Assembly: GCF_014196805.1 (NCBI RefSeq)
Contig: NZ_JACIEI010000013.1
Coordinates: forward strand, 31,193 to 95,192
Source: Sulfitobacter undariae
GTDB taxonomy: Bacteria > Pseudomonadota > Alphaproteobacteria > Rhodobacterales > Rhodobacteraceae
Length of the DNA stretch: 64,000 bases
Direction of reading: 5' to 3'
Shown: positions 25,315-35,289 of the stretch, in pieces
Layout: each line of letters begins with the position of its first letter
Position numbering within the stretch: position 1 is the stretch's first letter
The notes under the pieces: model-generated
What the model saw: only the letters and a program-made list of their open reading frames with translations
Database searches by the model: none
What the model was told of the DNA's origin: nothing
Position numbers and translations under genes: made by a program

Positions 25315-27168
25315 ATGTCTGCTGACCCGAACGCCACACCCACCAAACAAACGCCCATTACCAAACAGGCCACCACCGAAGAAGAAATCGCGGCCGAGCA
25401 AGAGCGCCAATCGTCCATGCGCGTCTTGCGCAAGGTTGCGCCCTATCTGTGGCCCGAGGATATGCCGTGGGTACGCAAACGTGTAGTTTGGGCGATGATT
25501 GCCCTTGTGGTGTCAAAACTGGTGACAGTGGCCACGCCGTTTTTCTACCGCGATGCTGTGGATGCACTGGCGGGCGAAGGCATGCCAATGTTCGCACTGG
25601 GCGCAATCAGCCTGACCATTGCTTATGGCATGGCGCGTCTGATGGGGGTGGGGTTCCAGCAATTGCGTGATGCGATCTTTACGCGGGTGGCACAGCGCGC
25701 CTTGCGGATGCTGGCACTTGAAACATTCAACCACATTCACCGCCTCTCAATGCGCTATCACATCACCCGCAAGACGGGCGGACTAAGCCGTATTATCGAG
25801 CGCGGCGTGAAAGGCGTGGAATTCTTGCTGCGGTTTTTGCTGTTTAGCATCGGCCCTTTGATCCTAGAGCTGATTATGGTCGGCGTGATCCTCGCGATCC
25901 TGTTTGACCCGCTCTATTTAGTTGTCGTGGCGGTGACGATTGCGCTTTACGTCTGGTTCACGTTTGCGGTGACCGAATGGCGCGTGAAACTGCGCCGCCA
26001 GATGAATGACCAAGACACTGACGCCAATCAAAAAGCCATCGATAGTCTGCTCAACTATGAGACAGTGAAATATTTTGGCGCCGAAGCACGTGAGGCTGGG
26101 CGCTATGACACGGCTATGGCGGGCTATGAAGTGGCCGCGATCAAGACGAATTATTCGCTCTCTTTCCTGAACTTTGGTCAGGCCGTGATCATCACCATCG
26201 GCTTGGTGGGCGTGATGATCATGGCGGCGATTGGTGTGCAAAATGGCACGCTGACCGTTGGCGATTTTGTCATGGTCAACGCCTATATGATCCAGATCAC
26301 CGTGCCGCTGAACTTCCTTGGCACAGTGTACCGCGAAATTCGTCAGGCCTTGGTGGATATGGGCCAGATGTTTGACCTGCTGGAGCAACCCGCCGAGATC
26401 AACGATAAGCCCGACGCGCCAGAACTGGTTGTGACAGGCGGGCAGGTACGTCTGGATAATGTGCGCTTTGGCTATAACCCTGACCGTGAAATCCTGAAAG
26501 GCGTGAGCCTGACCGCAGAGCCGGGGCAAATGGTGGCGATCGTCGGTTCCACGGGATCTGGGAAATCCACCATTGGGCGGCTGCTGTTCCGTTTCTATGA
26601 CGTGCAGAGCGGCAGCCTGAGCATTGACGGGCAAGATGTGCGTGACATCACCCAGAATTCGCTGCATCGCCAGATTGGTGTGGTCCCGCAAGACACAGTG
26701 CTGTTCAACGATACCATCGGGTACAACATCGCCTATGGCCGTGACGGCGCCACCCAAGCCGAGGTGGAGGCCGCCGCAAAAGCCGCGCAAATCCATGATT
26801 TCATCGCGGCGCTTCCAGAGGGTTATGACACATCTGTGGGCGAGCGGGGCTTGAAGCTGTCTGGTGGTGAAAAGCAGCGCGTGGGGATTGCGCGGACCTT
26901 GCTAAAGAACCCGCCGATCTTGTTGCTGGATGAAGCGACAAGCGCATTGGATAGCGAGACAGAACGCGAAATCCAAGATGCGCTGCGCCAAGCAGGCAAA
27001 GGGCGCACGGTTTTGACCATTGCGCACCGTCTCAGCACAATTGCCGAAGCTGACACTATTGTTGTGTTGGAAAAGGGCGAGGTGGTTGAACAGGGCACCC
27101 ATGATGCACTGTTGGCGCAAGGCGGGCGTTATGCGCAGCTGTGGCATCGTCAGCAGACCGAAGAATAG
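25315..27168 (+). CDS. Atm1/HMT1-type ABC exporter (fused permease and ATPase)
   Basis: The 617-residue half-transporter has an N-terminal cytoplasmic segment, six membrane helices (about residues 50-330) and one nucleotide-binding domain. Walker A is GSTGSGKST, the signature LSGGEKQR and Walker B ILLLDEATSALD. The helical part with LSMRYHITRKTGGLSRIIERG is typical of Atm1-type exporters that move glutathione conjugates linked to Fe-S or heavy-metal homeostasis. A bidirectional terminator follows. Confidence 0.92.
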   Translation: MSADPNATPTKQTPITKQATTEEEIAAEQERQSSMRVLRKVAPYLWPEDMPWVRKRVVWAMIALVVSKLVTVATPFFYRDAVDALAGEGMPMFALGAISLTIAYGMARLMGVGFQQLRDAIFTRVAQRALRMLALETFNHIHRLSMRYHITRKTGGLSRIIERGVKGVEFLLRFLLFSIGPLILELIMVGVILAILFDPLYLVVVAVTIALYVWFTFAVTEWRVKLRRQMNDQDTDANQKAIDSLLNYETVKYFGAEAREAGRYDTAMAGYEVAAIKTNYSLSFLNFGQAVIITIGLVGVMIMAAIGVQNGTLTVGDFVMVNAYMIQITVPLNFLGTVYREIRQALVDMGQMFDLLEQPAEINDKPDAPELVVTGGQVRLDNVRFGYNPDREILKGVSLTAEPGQMVAIVGSTGSGKSTIGRLLFRFYDVQSGSLSIDGQDVRDITQNSLHRQIGVVPQDTVLFNDTIGYNIAYGRDGATQAEVEAAAKAAQIHDFIAALPEGYDTSVGERGLKLSGGEKQRVGIARTLLKNPPILLLDEATSALDSETEREIQDALRQAGKGRTVLTIAHRLSTIAEADTIVVLEKGEVVEQGTHDALLAQGGRYAQLWHRQQTEE

Positions 27169-27176
27169 AGAGACCC

Positions 27177-27210
27177 TAGCGCCCCTCTGCTAGGGAGGGG
27201 CGCTAAGCTT
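27177..27210. terminator. Bidirectional terminator between the ABC exporter and DUF302 genes
   Basis: TAGCGCCCCTC pairs perfectly with GAGGGGCGCTA across a seven-base loop. It lies between two convergent genes. Confidence 0.8.
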
Positions 27211-27213
27211 TGG

Positions 27214-27675
27214 TTACTCTGCGGCGACGGCTTTGGCTGTCAGCTTGTCTAGCGCGCCTGTCATCATTGGCAGATAGGGCGCATCAGTGGGCAGGTCGTG
27301 GTCCGCAGCCAGCGTATCAGGGGTGTGATAGGTTACATGCACAACGCCTTCCCCATCCGCATAGGCCAGCACGCGCAACGGCAGATCAAGGCCAACGGTT
27401 TGGTTTTGCGCAATCGCAGGTGTGCCCAGCTTTGGGTTGCCAAAGATCAGCAACTCGGTCGGGCGCAGTTCCATATCAACACTTTTGGCTCCTGCGGCGT
27501 GATCCACACGCGCAAACACGGTGGCACCCGCACCTTCAACAGCCGCTTGCAGACGATCCATCGTTACGGCAACGGAATAGGGGCTGGTTTTGGTGACCCT
27601 TTCGGCAAAGGCGGTTGTCGTCATTGCGGCAGTGCCAAGTATTAGGGCAGTGGCAAATTGGGGCAGGCGGCGCAT
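27214..27675 (-). CDS. Periplasmic DUF302 protein
   Basis: The 153-residue protein has a signal peptide (cleavage likely after TTTAFA) and a DUF302 domain: SPYSVAVTMDRLQAAVEGAG, the central FARVDHAAGAKSVDMELRPT with the conserved HAxGA, and FGNPKLGTPAIAQNQTVGLD. The role of the family is not established. It is probably monocistronic between two hairpins. Confidence 0.9.
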   Translation of the reverse strand: MRRLPQFATALILGTAAMTTTAFAERVTKTSPYSVAVTMDRLQAAVEGAGATVFARVDHAAGAKSVDMELRPTELLIFGNPKLGTPAIAQNQTVGLDLPLRVLAYADGEGVVHVTYHTPDTLAADHDLPTDAPYLPMMTGALDKLTAKAVAAE

Positions 27676-27717
27676 GGGCGTGGTCCTTTGAGTTGGGAAA
27701 TATGTAACGAATACAAT

Positions 27718-27750
27718 AACGCCCCCCGCCTGTTAGGCGAGGGGCGCTGT
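27718..27750 (-). terminator. Hairpin downstream of the RND pump gene
   Basis: GCCCCCCGCC and GGCGAGGGGC form a GC-rich stem with a small mismatch. It lies between the end of the RND gene and the start of the DUF302 gene. The T run is weak. Confidence 0.5.
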
Positions 27751-27772
27751 GTCACTTCACTGTGAGTTGGCA

Positions 27773-30700
27773 TCATTCTGCTGGTTTAACGCTGGCTGCT
27801 TCAAGGTTTTCATCGCTCCAGATCAGCTCTTGTTGCTTTCTGTTGCTGGTTTGGCGTTGTAGTGACCAATCGCGCGCGGCGCGGCTGGCACGCCCCATGG
27901 ACATCCGCGCCAGCAGGCGGGCGATCCATTCCGCATAGGTGGCGGCCCAAACGCGGATCGCCAGCAAGGATGGTGTGACCACCAGCGTCAGGACGGTTGC
28001 CACCCCAAGGCCAAAGACCACTGCTGTTGCCAGCTGCTTCCACCACAAGGATGTCGGGCTGTTCATGGTATAGCCGCCCTCGGCAAAGTCGAGGCTGAGG
28101 CCGAACATCATCGGGGCCAACCCTGCCATTGTGGTGATTGTCGTTAACAAAACGGGACGGATACGCGCCTGTGCGGTGCGGATGATCGCCTCGATCCTTG
28201 GCATATATTGGCTGAACTCCTGATAGGTGTCGATCAGGATGATGTTGTTGTTCACCACAATCCCCGCCAGCGCGACAATGCCCGTGCCTGTCATGATAAT
28301 GCTAAAGGTTTGATCCATCACCAGCATCCCGATCAATACGCCAGTGGTCGACAGGACCACCGCCACAAGCACCAGAATAGAGTTATAGAGCGAGTTGAAC
28401 TGCGCCAGCAGGATGATGAACATCAACCCCAAAGCGGCGGTGAAGGCCGAGCTGAGGAAGGCTTGGCTCTCTTCTTGTTCTTCCTGATCGCCTGTCCATT
28501 CATAGGTGATGCCATCGGGCAGGTCGGCGGTTTTGAGCCATTTGGATATTTCTGTAATCCGCTCATTTCCGTTAACAGGAACCAATCGCAGCTTTTGCGC
28601 GCCATAGTCGATTTGCAGTTCGGTATCCTGACCTGCTGTGGTGCGATCGGTGATCTTATAGCTGTCGCCCTCGGATGTGACAAAATCGGCATCCCGCCCA
28701 GCAGGGCGCAGGGTGGCAAGCGTCACATCGCCTGTGCTGCTGGGGCGCACGATTTTGAGCAAGCCTTCGGTCACGTCTGCTTTCACATCCATATAGCGCT
28801 TTTGATCAATCCTGCTGATTTCGGCCAGTTTGGGAACAGGGGTACGGGTGATGAAATTGGACAAGGGCACCAACCCATCAGGGGTCCGCACCTTCAGCGT
28901 GTCGAGGGTGGACAGCAGGCGGTCCTTTTCGGGGAGGCGCACGCGGATTTCGATTTCCTCATCCGACGACTCTACGCGCATGGTATCCAGCAACAGCCCG
29001 CGTGTGACCAATTGCACCATTGCACCGACACTGACCACATCCGCGCCGTAGCGGCCAGCCTTTTCCACATCCACGTTGATCTGCCAATCGATACCGGGCA
29101 GGGGGCGTGTGTCTTCGATCAGGGTCAGGCCGGGAACGGTGTCAAAGTAATCGCGGGTCATGCCTGTTGCCGCAACAAGGTCTTCGAAACTGTCCCCTTT
29201 GAACCGCAGATGTACGGCCTTGCCCGAAGCAGGGCCCATATCCAGCGATAGCACTTCGATCTTCACACCGGGAATATTGGAGAGGTCTTCTGTCAGCTCT
29301 GCGATGACAATGTCGCCATCCAGTTCGGGCTGTAAGGCGCGGTCCTCCCACGGAATGGTCTCAAACTGGATTTGTCCGATCAGGTCTTTAGGGGCTTGTG
29401 ACCCGCCTGTATTGCTGTTCAGCCCGCCTTGACCCGCAAAGGCAAAGGCGGTGGCAATACCGGGGTGATCCAGAACAATATTTTCTGCCTGACGCAGCAG
29501 ATCGTCTTTTTCATTCAAAGACAGGTTGCCCCGCGCCAGCACATAGACAATCGCTTGCTCTGGTTCTGATTCTACAAAAAACTCAACACCCTTTGAGTTG
29601 TTGGAAAAATAGATCAGGGTGCTGCCCACAAAAACAAACACCAACCCGCAAGACACCAGCGGCATCACCGGATTACCAGCGATAAAGGCGATGAACCGTC
29701 CGAAAGCGGAACGTGTGTAGCCTGAATAAATGCGATCAGGTGGCTTGCGGAAGAGTTTGGACGCCAGCCAGCGACCACCTTGGCCCATACGTGTCAGGAC
29801 CGCAAAGATTGCGAGCAAGAACAGCATGAGACCGCTCAAGCCAACTGCCAAGACAAACGCGCCAAGCAAGACCAGTGCAAAGACTTTGGCGAAGGTCGGG
29901 ATGACGGAGGTGAGCAGGTCAAACCCGTCCATCGCGCCGAATTGACCGCCCATCCATTGAAAAAGAAGCCCTGCTTGGGTTGGGCTGGCAGGGGCAAGAA
30001 GCGCCATCGCTGGAAAAATCATCACAAAGGCGATGGGGAATAGTGCAAGGTGCAGATACCACGGCAGGCCTGCAATCCGCTCCATGTTGCTGGCCATCCA
30101 GCGTTCCAAACGACCTGTCACACCGCCCAGAACAGGCAGGTAAACCAGCGCCACAATCAGCGAGGCCGATAGAACAAAGATCAGCGTCACGGGCAACATG
30201 CCCATAAACTCACCCGGGACACCCGGCCAGAATAGCATCGGCAGGAACGCGCACAGCGTGGTTGCGGTAGAGGAAATCACCGGCCAAAACATGCGTTTGG
30301 CCGCCTCTACATAGGCTTCCATCGGGCCTTTGCCTTGTTGCTGTTGTTGATCGGCGTATTCCACCACAACAATCGCACTATCCACCAACATGCCGACAGC
30401 CAGAATAAGGCCGAACATCACGATGTTGGAAATAGAGATGCCCATGAGCGCCAAAAAGGCAAAACACAGTAGAAATGATGTAGGAATCGCAAACCCCACC
30501 AGCAGCGCAGCACGGATACCCAGCGCGGCCAGTACAACAATCATCACCAAAGCGATGGCCGTAAACACCGATCCAAGAAGCTGTTGAACCATGCTGTCGA
30601 CAACGCGGCTTTGATCATTTGAACTGCCGACTTCTACTGCGGCCTTCAATTCATCGGGCCATTGCGCGCTGGTCTGTGCGACCAGTTCTTTCACGGCAGT

Positions 30701-31585
30701 GGCGGTGTCGATCAGGTTAAACCCTTTGCGCTTCACCACTTGCAGCGCCATCGAGGATTGACCATCAAACCGTGCAGTTCCCAGACGGTCTTCGAATGTC
30801 AGTTGAATCTGAGCCAGATCCCCCAACGTGACAACGCGGTCGCCATTGGTTTTGACAGGCAGGTTATAAATATCGCGTGGTTCGTTATAGTTGGACGGGA
30901 TTTTGACCGAAAACGTGCCGTTTTGCGTTTCAACTTCGCCCGCCGCAATCAACTGGTTGTTGTTTTGAACGGTCTGGATCAGCTCATTCGCTGTGATGTC
31001 ATAACTTTCCAGCTTGAGCGGATCAATCAGCACCTCCAGCATCTCGTCACGGCTGCCTGCGATGCCTGCTTCCAGCACCGCGTCCATGCCTTCCAAGGCA
31101 TCTTGCAGTTGCTTGGCATAGCGCGCCATCGTGCGTTCCGGCACGGGGCCTGTCATGTTGATGATGATGATCGGGAATTCCGAAAAGTTGATTTCGTTGA
31201 TCGTATAGGTTTCTGATCCAGACGGGAATTGCGCCTCGGCGGTGCCCATGGCATCGCGCACATCCGCAATGATCGAGGTCTTGTCCCAGCCGAATTCGAA
31301 CTCCAGCACAAGACCAGCGTAATTCTCCGCCGCCGTGCCTGTCATTTTCTTGAGACCGTCCAGATCGCTCAGCTCGGTTTCCATGGGCTTGAGAAGCAGA
31401 GTTTCCGAATCTGCCGCCGAAATGCCGGGGAAGGGGACCGAGACAAACAGCGCAGGGATTTCAATGTCCGGCTCGCCCTCTTTGGGCAGGGTCGTGTAGG
31501 CATAACCGCCGACGACAAGGCTGAGCAGGATAAATGCCAAAACCATGCGGGCGCGTGAGGCGGCCCAATCGACCATTCCGGTCAT
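27773..31585 (-). CDS. RND efflux pump, inner-membrane permease (HAE-1/AcrB family), oversized
   Basis: The pump uses proton motive force to extrude drugs or other toxic compounds. The 1270-residue protein is about 200 longer than usual AcrB-type pumps. The N-terminal helix is followed by the family pattern LPKEGEPDIEIPALFVSVPFPG, and the proton-relay helices contain GMLVDSAIVVVE. An insert of roughly 110 residues, about positions 505-615 between the two halves, adds hydrophobic stretches (LALFPIAFVMIFPAMALLA and FALVLLGAFVLAVGLSGLML). The start overlaps the adaptor gene end by four bases. No outer-membrane channel gene is adjacent. Confidence 0.93.
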   Translation of the reverse strand: MTGMVDWAASRARMVLAFILLSLVVGGYAYTTLPKEGEPDIEIPALFVSVPFPGISAADSETLLLKPMETELSDLDGLKKMTGTAAENYAGLVLEFEFGWDKTSIIADVRDAMGTAEAQFPSGSETYTINEINFSEFPIIIINMTGPVPERTMARYAKQLQDALEGMDAVLEAGIAGSRDEMLEVLIDPLKLESYDITANELIQTVQNNNQLIAAGEVETQNGTFSVKIPSNYNEPRDIYNLPVKTNGDRVVTLGDLAQIQLTFEDRLGTARFDGQSSMALQVVKRKGFNLIDTATAVKELVAQTSAQWPDELKAAVEVGSSNDQSRVVDSMVQQLLGSVFTAIALVMIVVLAALGIRAALLVGFAIPTSFLLCFAFLALMGISISNIVMFGLILAVGMLVDSAIVVVEYADQQQQQGKGPMEAYVEAAKRMFWPVISSTATTLCAFLPMLFWPGVPGEFMGMLPVTLIFVLSASLIVALVYLPVLGGVTGRLERWMASNMERIAGLPWYLHLALFPIAFVMIFPAMALLAPASPTQAGLLFQWMGGQFGAMDGFDLLTSVIPTFAKVFALVLLGAFVLAVGLSGLMLFLLAIFAVLTRMGQGGRWLASKLFRKPPDRIYSGYTRSAFGRFIAFIAGNPVMPLVSCGLVFVFVGSTLIYFSNNSKGVEFFVESEPEQAIVYVLARGNLSLNEKDDLLRQAENIVLDHPGIATAFAFAGQGGLNSNTGGSQAPKDLIGQIQFETIPWEDRALQPELDGDIVIAELTEDLSNIPGVKIEVLSLDMGPASGKAVHLRFKGDSFEDLVAATGMTRDYFDTVPGLTLIEDTRPLPGIDWQINVDVEKAGRYGADVVSVGAMVQLVTRGLLLDTMRVESSDEEIEIRVRLPEKDRLLSTLDTLKVRTPDGLVPLSNFITRTPVPKLAEISRIDQKRYMDVKADVTEGLLKIVRPSSTGDVTLATLRPAGRDADFVTSEGDSYKITDRTTAGQDTELQIDYGAQKLRLVPVNGNERITEISKWLKTADLPDGITYEWTGDQEEQEESQAFLSSAFTAALGLMFIILLAQFNSLYNSILVLVAVVLSTTGVLIGMLVMDQTFSIIMTGTGIVALAGIVVNNNIILIDTYQEFSQYMPRIEAIIRTAQARIRPVLLTTITTMAGLAPMMFGLSLDFAEGGYTMNSPTSLWWKQLATAVVFGLGVATVLTLVVTPSLLAIRVWAATYAEWIARLLARMSMGRASRAARDWSLQRQTSNRKQQELIWSDENLEAASVKPAE

Positions 31586-32823
31586 CGGGATGTCTCCCGC
31601 AGGGTCGGGATGACCTGCACACCTTCTACGACATATTCCTGGCCAACAACGATAACGGTGGCTTGTTGTGGCAGGCCCGTGACCCAGACACCTTCAGGCG
31701 TATCGCGGACAATTTCCACTGCGTTGAATTTGACAATATTGTCAGCATCCACCAGCCGCAGGCCCAGAGCACCTTCATCATCAAGGGTCAGGGCGCTTTG
31801 CGGTACCAGATGGGCTTTGGCACCATCGGAGGCGATGAGAATTTCTGCGGTTTGGCCATCACGGATCGCCAGATCGGGGTTTGGTACTTCGATTTCGGTC
31901 AGGAATGTCCGCGTCAAAGGATCAGCAGACCGCGACAGGAACGTGACCCGCCCTTGCACATCGCCGCCCCCTGCGGTCAGCCGTGCTCCAGCCATGGCAC
32001 CAACCTGAACATGGCTTACGCTTGTTTCTGGGACATAGCCGATCAGTTTGATGGGGTTGAGTTGAATAACCGTGCCGCATAGCGCGCCAGCCTGCAACAA
32101 AGACCCAAGTTCGGCGGTGTCGCTTTCCAGCAATCCGCTGAAGGGCGCTTTGATCTCCAAGCGGTTCATTTCAGTTTGTGCAACCGCAATAGCGGCTTGT
32201 GCTGTCTCAATCCCCGAAAGGGCGGCACGCAAGCCGGATTCTGCGCTGCTTACTGCGGCTCGAGCCGAAGCAACCGCGGCATCTGAACTGGCCACCCGTG
32301 TGGTAGAGGCAAAGCCGCCTTCGCTCAGGCGGGATGAGGCGTTTTGATTGATCTTGGCTTCTTCCAGCAGGGCTTGGGCCTCTTGTACACGCGCCTCTGC
32401 TTCAGGAACACGCGACTGTGCTTCAGATGCTTGTGCAAGCGCTTGGGCAAGCGCCGCGCTGCGTGTGCCTTCGTCCAACTTGCACATGATCTGTCCTGCT
32501 TCGATACGGGACCCTTTGCGCAGCGGGGCGGATATCACGGTAGCGGAGGTTTCCGAGCGCACATCGACCTGACGTGCAGCGGCAGTTTGACCGCGTAACA
32601 AGACAGCACTGTCAATATTTTGCGCCGTGAGCGCCTCTACAACTACTTTCACACGCTTTTCGGCAAGCGTTTTTTCCGCGTTCGGGGGCGGTCCGCCTTC
32701 GGCAGGCTGTGCGGCTACGGCATCCCCGGCGCCAAAGAACCCCATGAGGGTAGGGCGTTCCAGAATCGCCATGTATAAAAACGCAGCCAGTACAACAGCC
32801 GCAATAATCGGAAAGATACGCAT
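31582..32823 (-). CDS. RND efflux periplasmic adaptor (membrane fusion protein)
   Basis: The 413-residue protein has an N-terminal membrane anchor (IIAAVVLAAFLYMAI), a lipoyl/biotinyl-like half (ISAPLRKGSRIEAGQIMCKL), a long coiled-coil hairpin rich in Ala/Glu/Gln (about residues 120-210), the second lipoyl half (IKAPFSGLLESDTAELGSLL) and beta-barrel domains. It is the promoter-proximal gene of the pump operon, overlapping the permease by four bases. Confidence 0.92.
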   Translation of the reverse strand: MRIFPIIAAVVLAAFLYMAILERPTLMGFFGAGDAVAAQPAEGGPPPNAEKTLAEKRVKVVVEALTAQNIDSAVLLRGQTAAARQVDVRSETSATVISAPLRKGSRIEAGQIMCKLDEGTRSAALAQALAQASEAQSRVPEAEARVQEAQALLEEAKINQNASSRLSEGGFASTTRVASSDAAVASARAAVSSAESGLRAALSGIETAQAAIAVAQTEMNRLEIKAPFSGLLESDTAELGSLLQAGALCGTVIQLNPIKLIGYVPETSVSHVQVGAMAGARLTAGGGDVQGRVTFLSRSADPLTRTFLTEIEVPNPDLAIRDGQTAEILIASDGAKAHLVPQSALTLDDEGALGLRLVDADNIVKFNAVEIVRDTPEGVWVTGLPQQATVIVVGQEYVVEGVQVIPTLRETSR

Positions 32824-32983
32824 TTAGAGGCCCCTATCGGTCATCACCAAGGGTTGTCGTTCACGGAAACAAAAAGACAACCACCTACCCATTGGTGTTT
32901 TGTAGGGGGAGAATAGTTAATTGCACAGCTTAGACTAAGACTTTTTTATGATTTTATCGCCTTCTTTCATTCGCATGTTGGCG

Positions 32984-33002
32984 CTGCTCATTCATTGAGC
33001 AG
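32984..33002. promoter_or_regulatory. Dyad in the divergent region between the RND operon and yfgM
   Basis: CTGCTCA and TGAGCAG form a seven-base perfect dyad with a TTCAT centre. It is nearer to the yfgM-like gene than to the pump operon. It may be an operator; no adjacent regulator gene is present. Confidence 0.35.
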
Positions 33003-33076
33003 CAGGCTTGGGACTTGGCTTGCACCTGTAGCTTCGTTAAGAGGGGCGAAACAGTTTATGCAAAGGCCAGAGCCGG

Positions 33077-33760
33077 ATGAGCAATAGCGACGGATTTATC
33101 GAGGAAGTCACAGAAGAGTTACGCCGTGACCAGATGATGGCAAAACTCAAGAAATATGGCTGGATTGGCGTGCTTGCCGTGCTGCTGATTGTCGGCGGGG
33201 CTGCCTATTCAGAGTATCGTCAAGCGCAAGAACGGGCGCAGGCCGAAGAGCTGGGCGATGTATTGCTGACGGCACTGGATATGACAGCTGCAGACCAACG
33301 CGCCACTGCTTTGGGCGCGGTTGACGCCTCCACTCCCCAAGCGGCGGCACTGGTTTCTTTACTTGCCGCATCCGCACAAGCTTCCGCTGGTGAAGTTGAA
33401 GCGGCAATTGCGAGCCTTGATGCCGTGTCTGCAAATGCTGACGTGGCGCCAATGTACCGCGAAATCGCACAGTTCAAGGCGCTGACGCTTCAGGCAGACA
33501 CATTGGATGTCGCCGCCCGCAAGCAGGGTTTTGAAGCTTTGGTGTCGGCTGGCGGCGCGTTGCGGATGCTCGCGCAAGAGCAACTGGCGCTGATTGCGGT
33601 GGAAGAAGGCGATAAATCAGGCGCAATCGCTGCATATCAGGCCATCCTGAGCGATGCCTTGGTCACACCAGACTTGCAACAGCGCGCAATGCAGGTGATT
33701 GTCGCCTTGGGTGGAGAACCTGATTTGACAGGTGCCGCCACAGACGTCAGAAACGGATAA
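33077..33760 (+). CDS. YfgM-like membrane-anchored TPR protein
   Basis: The 227-residue protein has a cytoplasmic start, one membrane helix (WIGVLAVLLIVGGAAYSEY) and a periplasmic helical-repeat domain. In E. coli, YfgM is a SecYEG-associated TPR protein encoded next to bamB and der. The same order is found here (yfgM-bamB-der), which supports the call more strongly than the sequence alone. Confidence 0.82.
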   Translation: MSNSDGFIEEVTEELRRDQMMAKLKKYGWIGVLAVLLIVGGAAYSEYRQAQERAQAEELGDVLLTALDMTAADQRATALGAVDASTPQAAALVSLLAASAQASAGEVEAAIASLDAVSANADVAPMYREIAQFKALTLQADTLDVAARKQGFEALVSAGGALRMLAQEQLALIAVEEGDKSGAIAAYQAILSDALVTPDLQQRAMQVIVALGGEPDLTGAATDVRNG

Positions 33761-33825
33761 AGAGTGCCGCGCTGAGTTCCGAGAAATCGAAACCGCAGCG
33801 CGCAGCAGACCAGAGTGAGCAGGCC

Positions 33826-35208
33826 ATGACAGATACAGATTATTCTCTGCACTATAAACGGCAGACAGCGCTGCGGGCGGCATCGCCGCGTAAGGTGGTA
33901 TTGGCACTGTTGGGTGCTGCAACTTTCCTGTCAGCGTGCTCGGAACCTGATGTGATTTTACCCGGCGCACGTGAAGATGTCCGCTCGGTTTTGCAATCAC
34001 AAGACCCTGCCTCTGAAACGACATTTGCAGGCAATCAAAACCGCGCTATTTCGCTGCCCGCAGCGCGTGTGAATGCGGAATGGACGCAATCGACAGGTAC
34101 GGCCGCGACACGGATCAGCCATCCGGCATTGGCTGGATCGCTTACGCTTGCATGGTCTGCGAATATCGGAACCGGTGATAGCCGGAAGTACCGCATCACT
34201 GCAGACCCCGTTGTTTCCGCTGGACGTATTTTCACGTTAGATGCGCAAACGATGGTCACGGCGACCTCAACATCGGGTGGCCAGATATGGCAAGCCGATC
34301 TGCGCCCTGCGCGTGATCAGGCGGGCGATGCCACGGGCGGCGGTTTGGTTGTCGCAGGCGATACTGTATATGTTTCTATCGGCTACGGTGTTCTGGCTGC
34401 ACTGGACGCCGCAACTGGCGCGGTGCGTTGGACCCAACAACTTGATGCAAGCGCCTCTGGCGCGCCTACGGTGTCGGGTGATCTGGTTTATGTGACTGCG
34501 GGGGATAACACGGGGTGGGCTGTGAACCGTCGCGATGGCACGGTGGAATGGCAGCTTGGCGCGTCAGACGACACGCATAATATTTTGGGCGCGCCTGCAC
34601 CCGCCTTGACCGATGATCTGGCCATCTTCGCCTTTGGATCAGGCGAAGTGCAGGCGGTATTCCGTCGTGGGGGCCTTAGCCGCTGGGATGCGTCTGTTCT
34701 GGGTAAACGTCCGGGCCGCGCGTTTAGCAACGTATCTGATGTGACTGCCGCCCCTGTGGTGTCAGGGGATCGCGTCTATCTGGGTAACCAGTCGGGCCGC
34801 ATTGTGGCGCTTGATGTGAATTCGGGTATGCGCATTTGGTCCGCACGTGAAGGGGCTACTGGCCCTGTATGGCCCGTAGGCGGGAGCCTGTTCGCGGTCA
34901 GCGACCTGAACGAATTGCTACGCCTTGATGCTGCGGACGGCAGCAAAATTTGGGGTGTAAAACTGCCAAACTTTGTGAAGAGCAAGCCGAAGAAACAAGG
35001 CGCAATTGTCACCCACCACGGGCCCATTGTGGCAGGCGGGCGTGTGATCCTTGCCTCTGGTGATGGTGTCTTGCGCAGCTATAGCCCTGCAAACGGTGCT
35101 CTTTTGGGCTCGGTTGAGATCCCTGGCGGGGCGACAACTGCGCCTGTTGTGGCGGGGCAAACGCTTTATGTTGTGTCCTCAAAGGGCCAATTGCTCGCCT
35201 ACCGTTAA
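33826..35208 (+). CDS. bamB: Outer-membrane assembly lipoprotein BamB-like, PQQ-type beta-propeller
   Basis: BamB is the propeller lipoprotein of the BAM complex that inserts outer-membrane barrels. The 460-residue protein has a lipobox LSAC with C38 as lipidation site and WD-like PQQ repeats (GVLAALDAATGAVRWTQQL, GRIVALDVNSGMRIWSAREG, LLRLDAADGSKIWGVKL). The first 22 residues precede an ordinary signal sequence, so a later start is possible. It lies between yfgM-like and der genes, the conserved order. Confidence 0.85.
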   Translation: MTDTDYSLHYKRQTALRAASPRKVVLALLGAATFLSACSEPDVILPGAREDVRSVLQSQDPASETTFAGNQNRAISLPAARVNAEWTQSTGTAATRISHPALAGSLTLAWSANIGTGDSRKYRITADPVVSAGRIFTLDAQTMVTATSTSGGQIWQADLRPARDQAGDATGGGLVVAGDTVYVSIGYGVLAALDAATGAVRWTQQLDASASGAPTVSGDLVYVTAGDNTGWAVNRRDGTVEWQLGASDDTHNILGAPAPALTDDLAIFAFGSGEVQAVFRRGGLSRWDASVLGKRPGRAFSNVSDVTAAPVVSGDRVYLGNQSGRIVALDVNSGMRIWSAREGATGPVWPVGGSLFAVSDLNELLRLDAADGSKIWGVKLPNFVKSKPKKQGAIVTHHGPIVAGGRVILASGDGVLRSYSPANGALLGSVEIPGGATTAPVVAGQTLYVVSSKGQLLAYR

Positions 35209-35289
35209 GGCCGGATCGCAGACAGGGCTTTCATAGCCGCGCAGTTTAGGCTATTGCGCGGGTCTAACGCCGTATCGGAGCCTTCCCAG

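Noticed and set aside
28208..29251. Plus-strand open frame of about 347 codons
   Set aside because: It is antisense to the RND pump gene, with histidine and glutamine-rich sequence typical of shadow frames.
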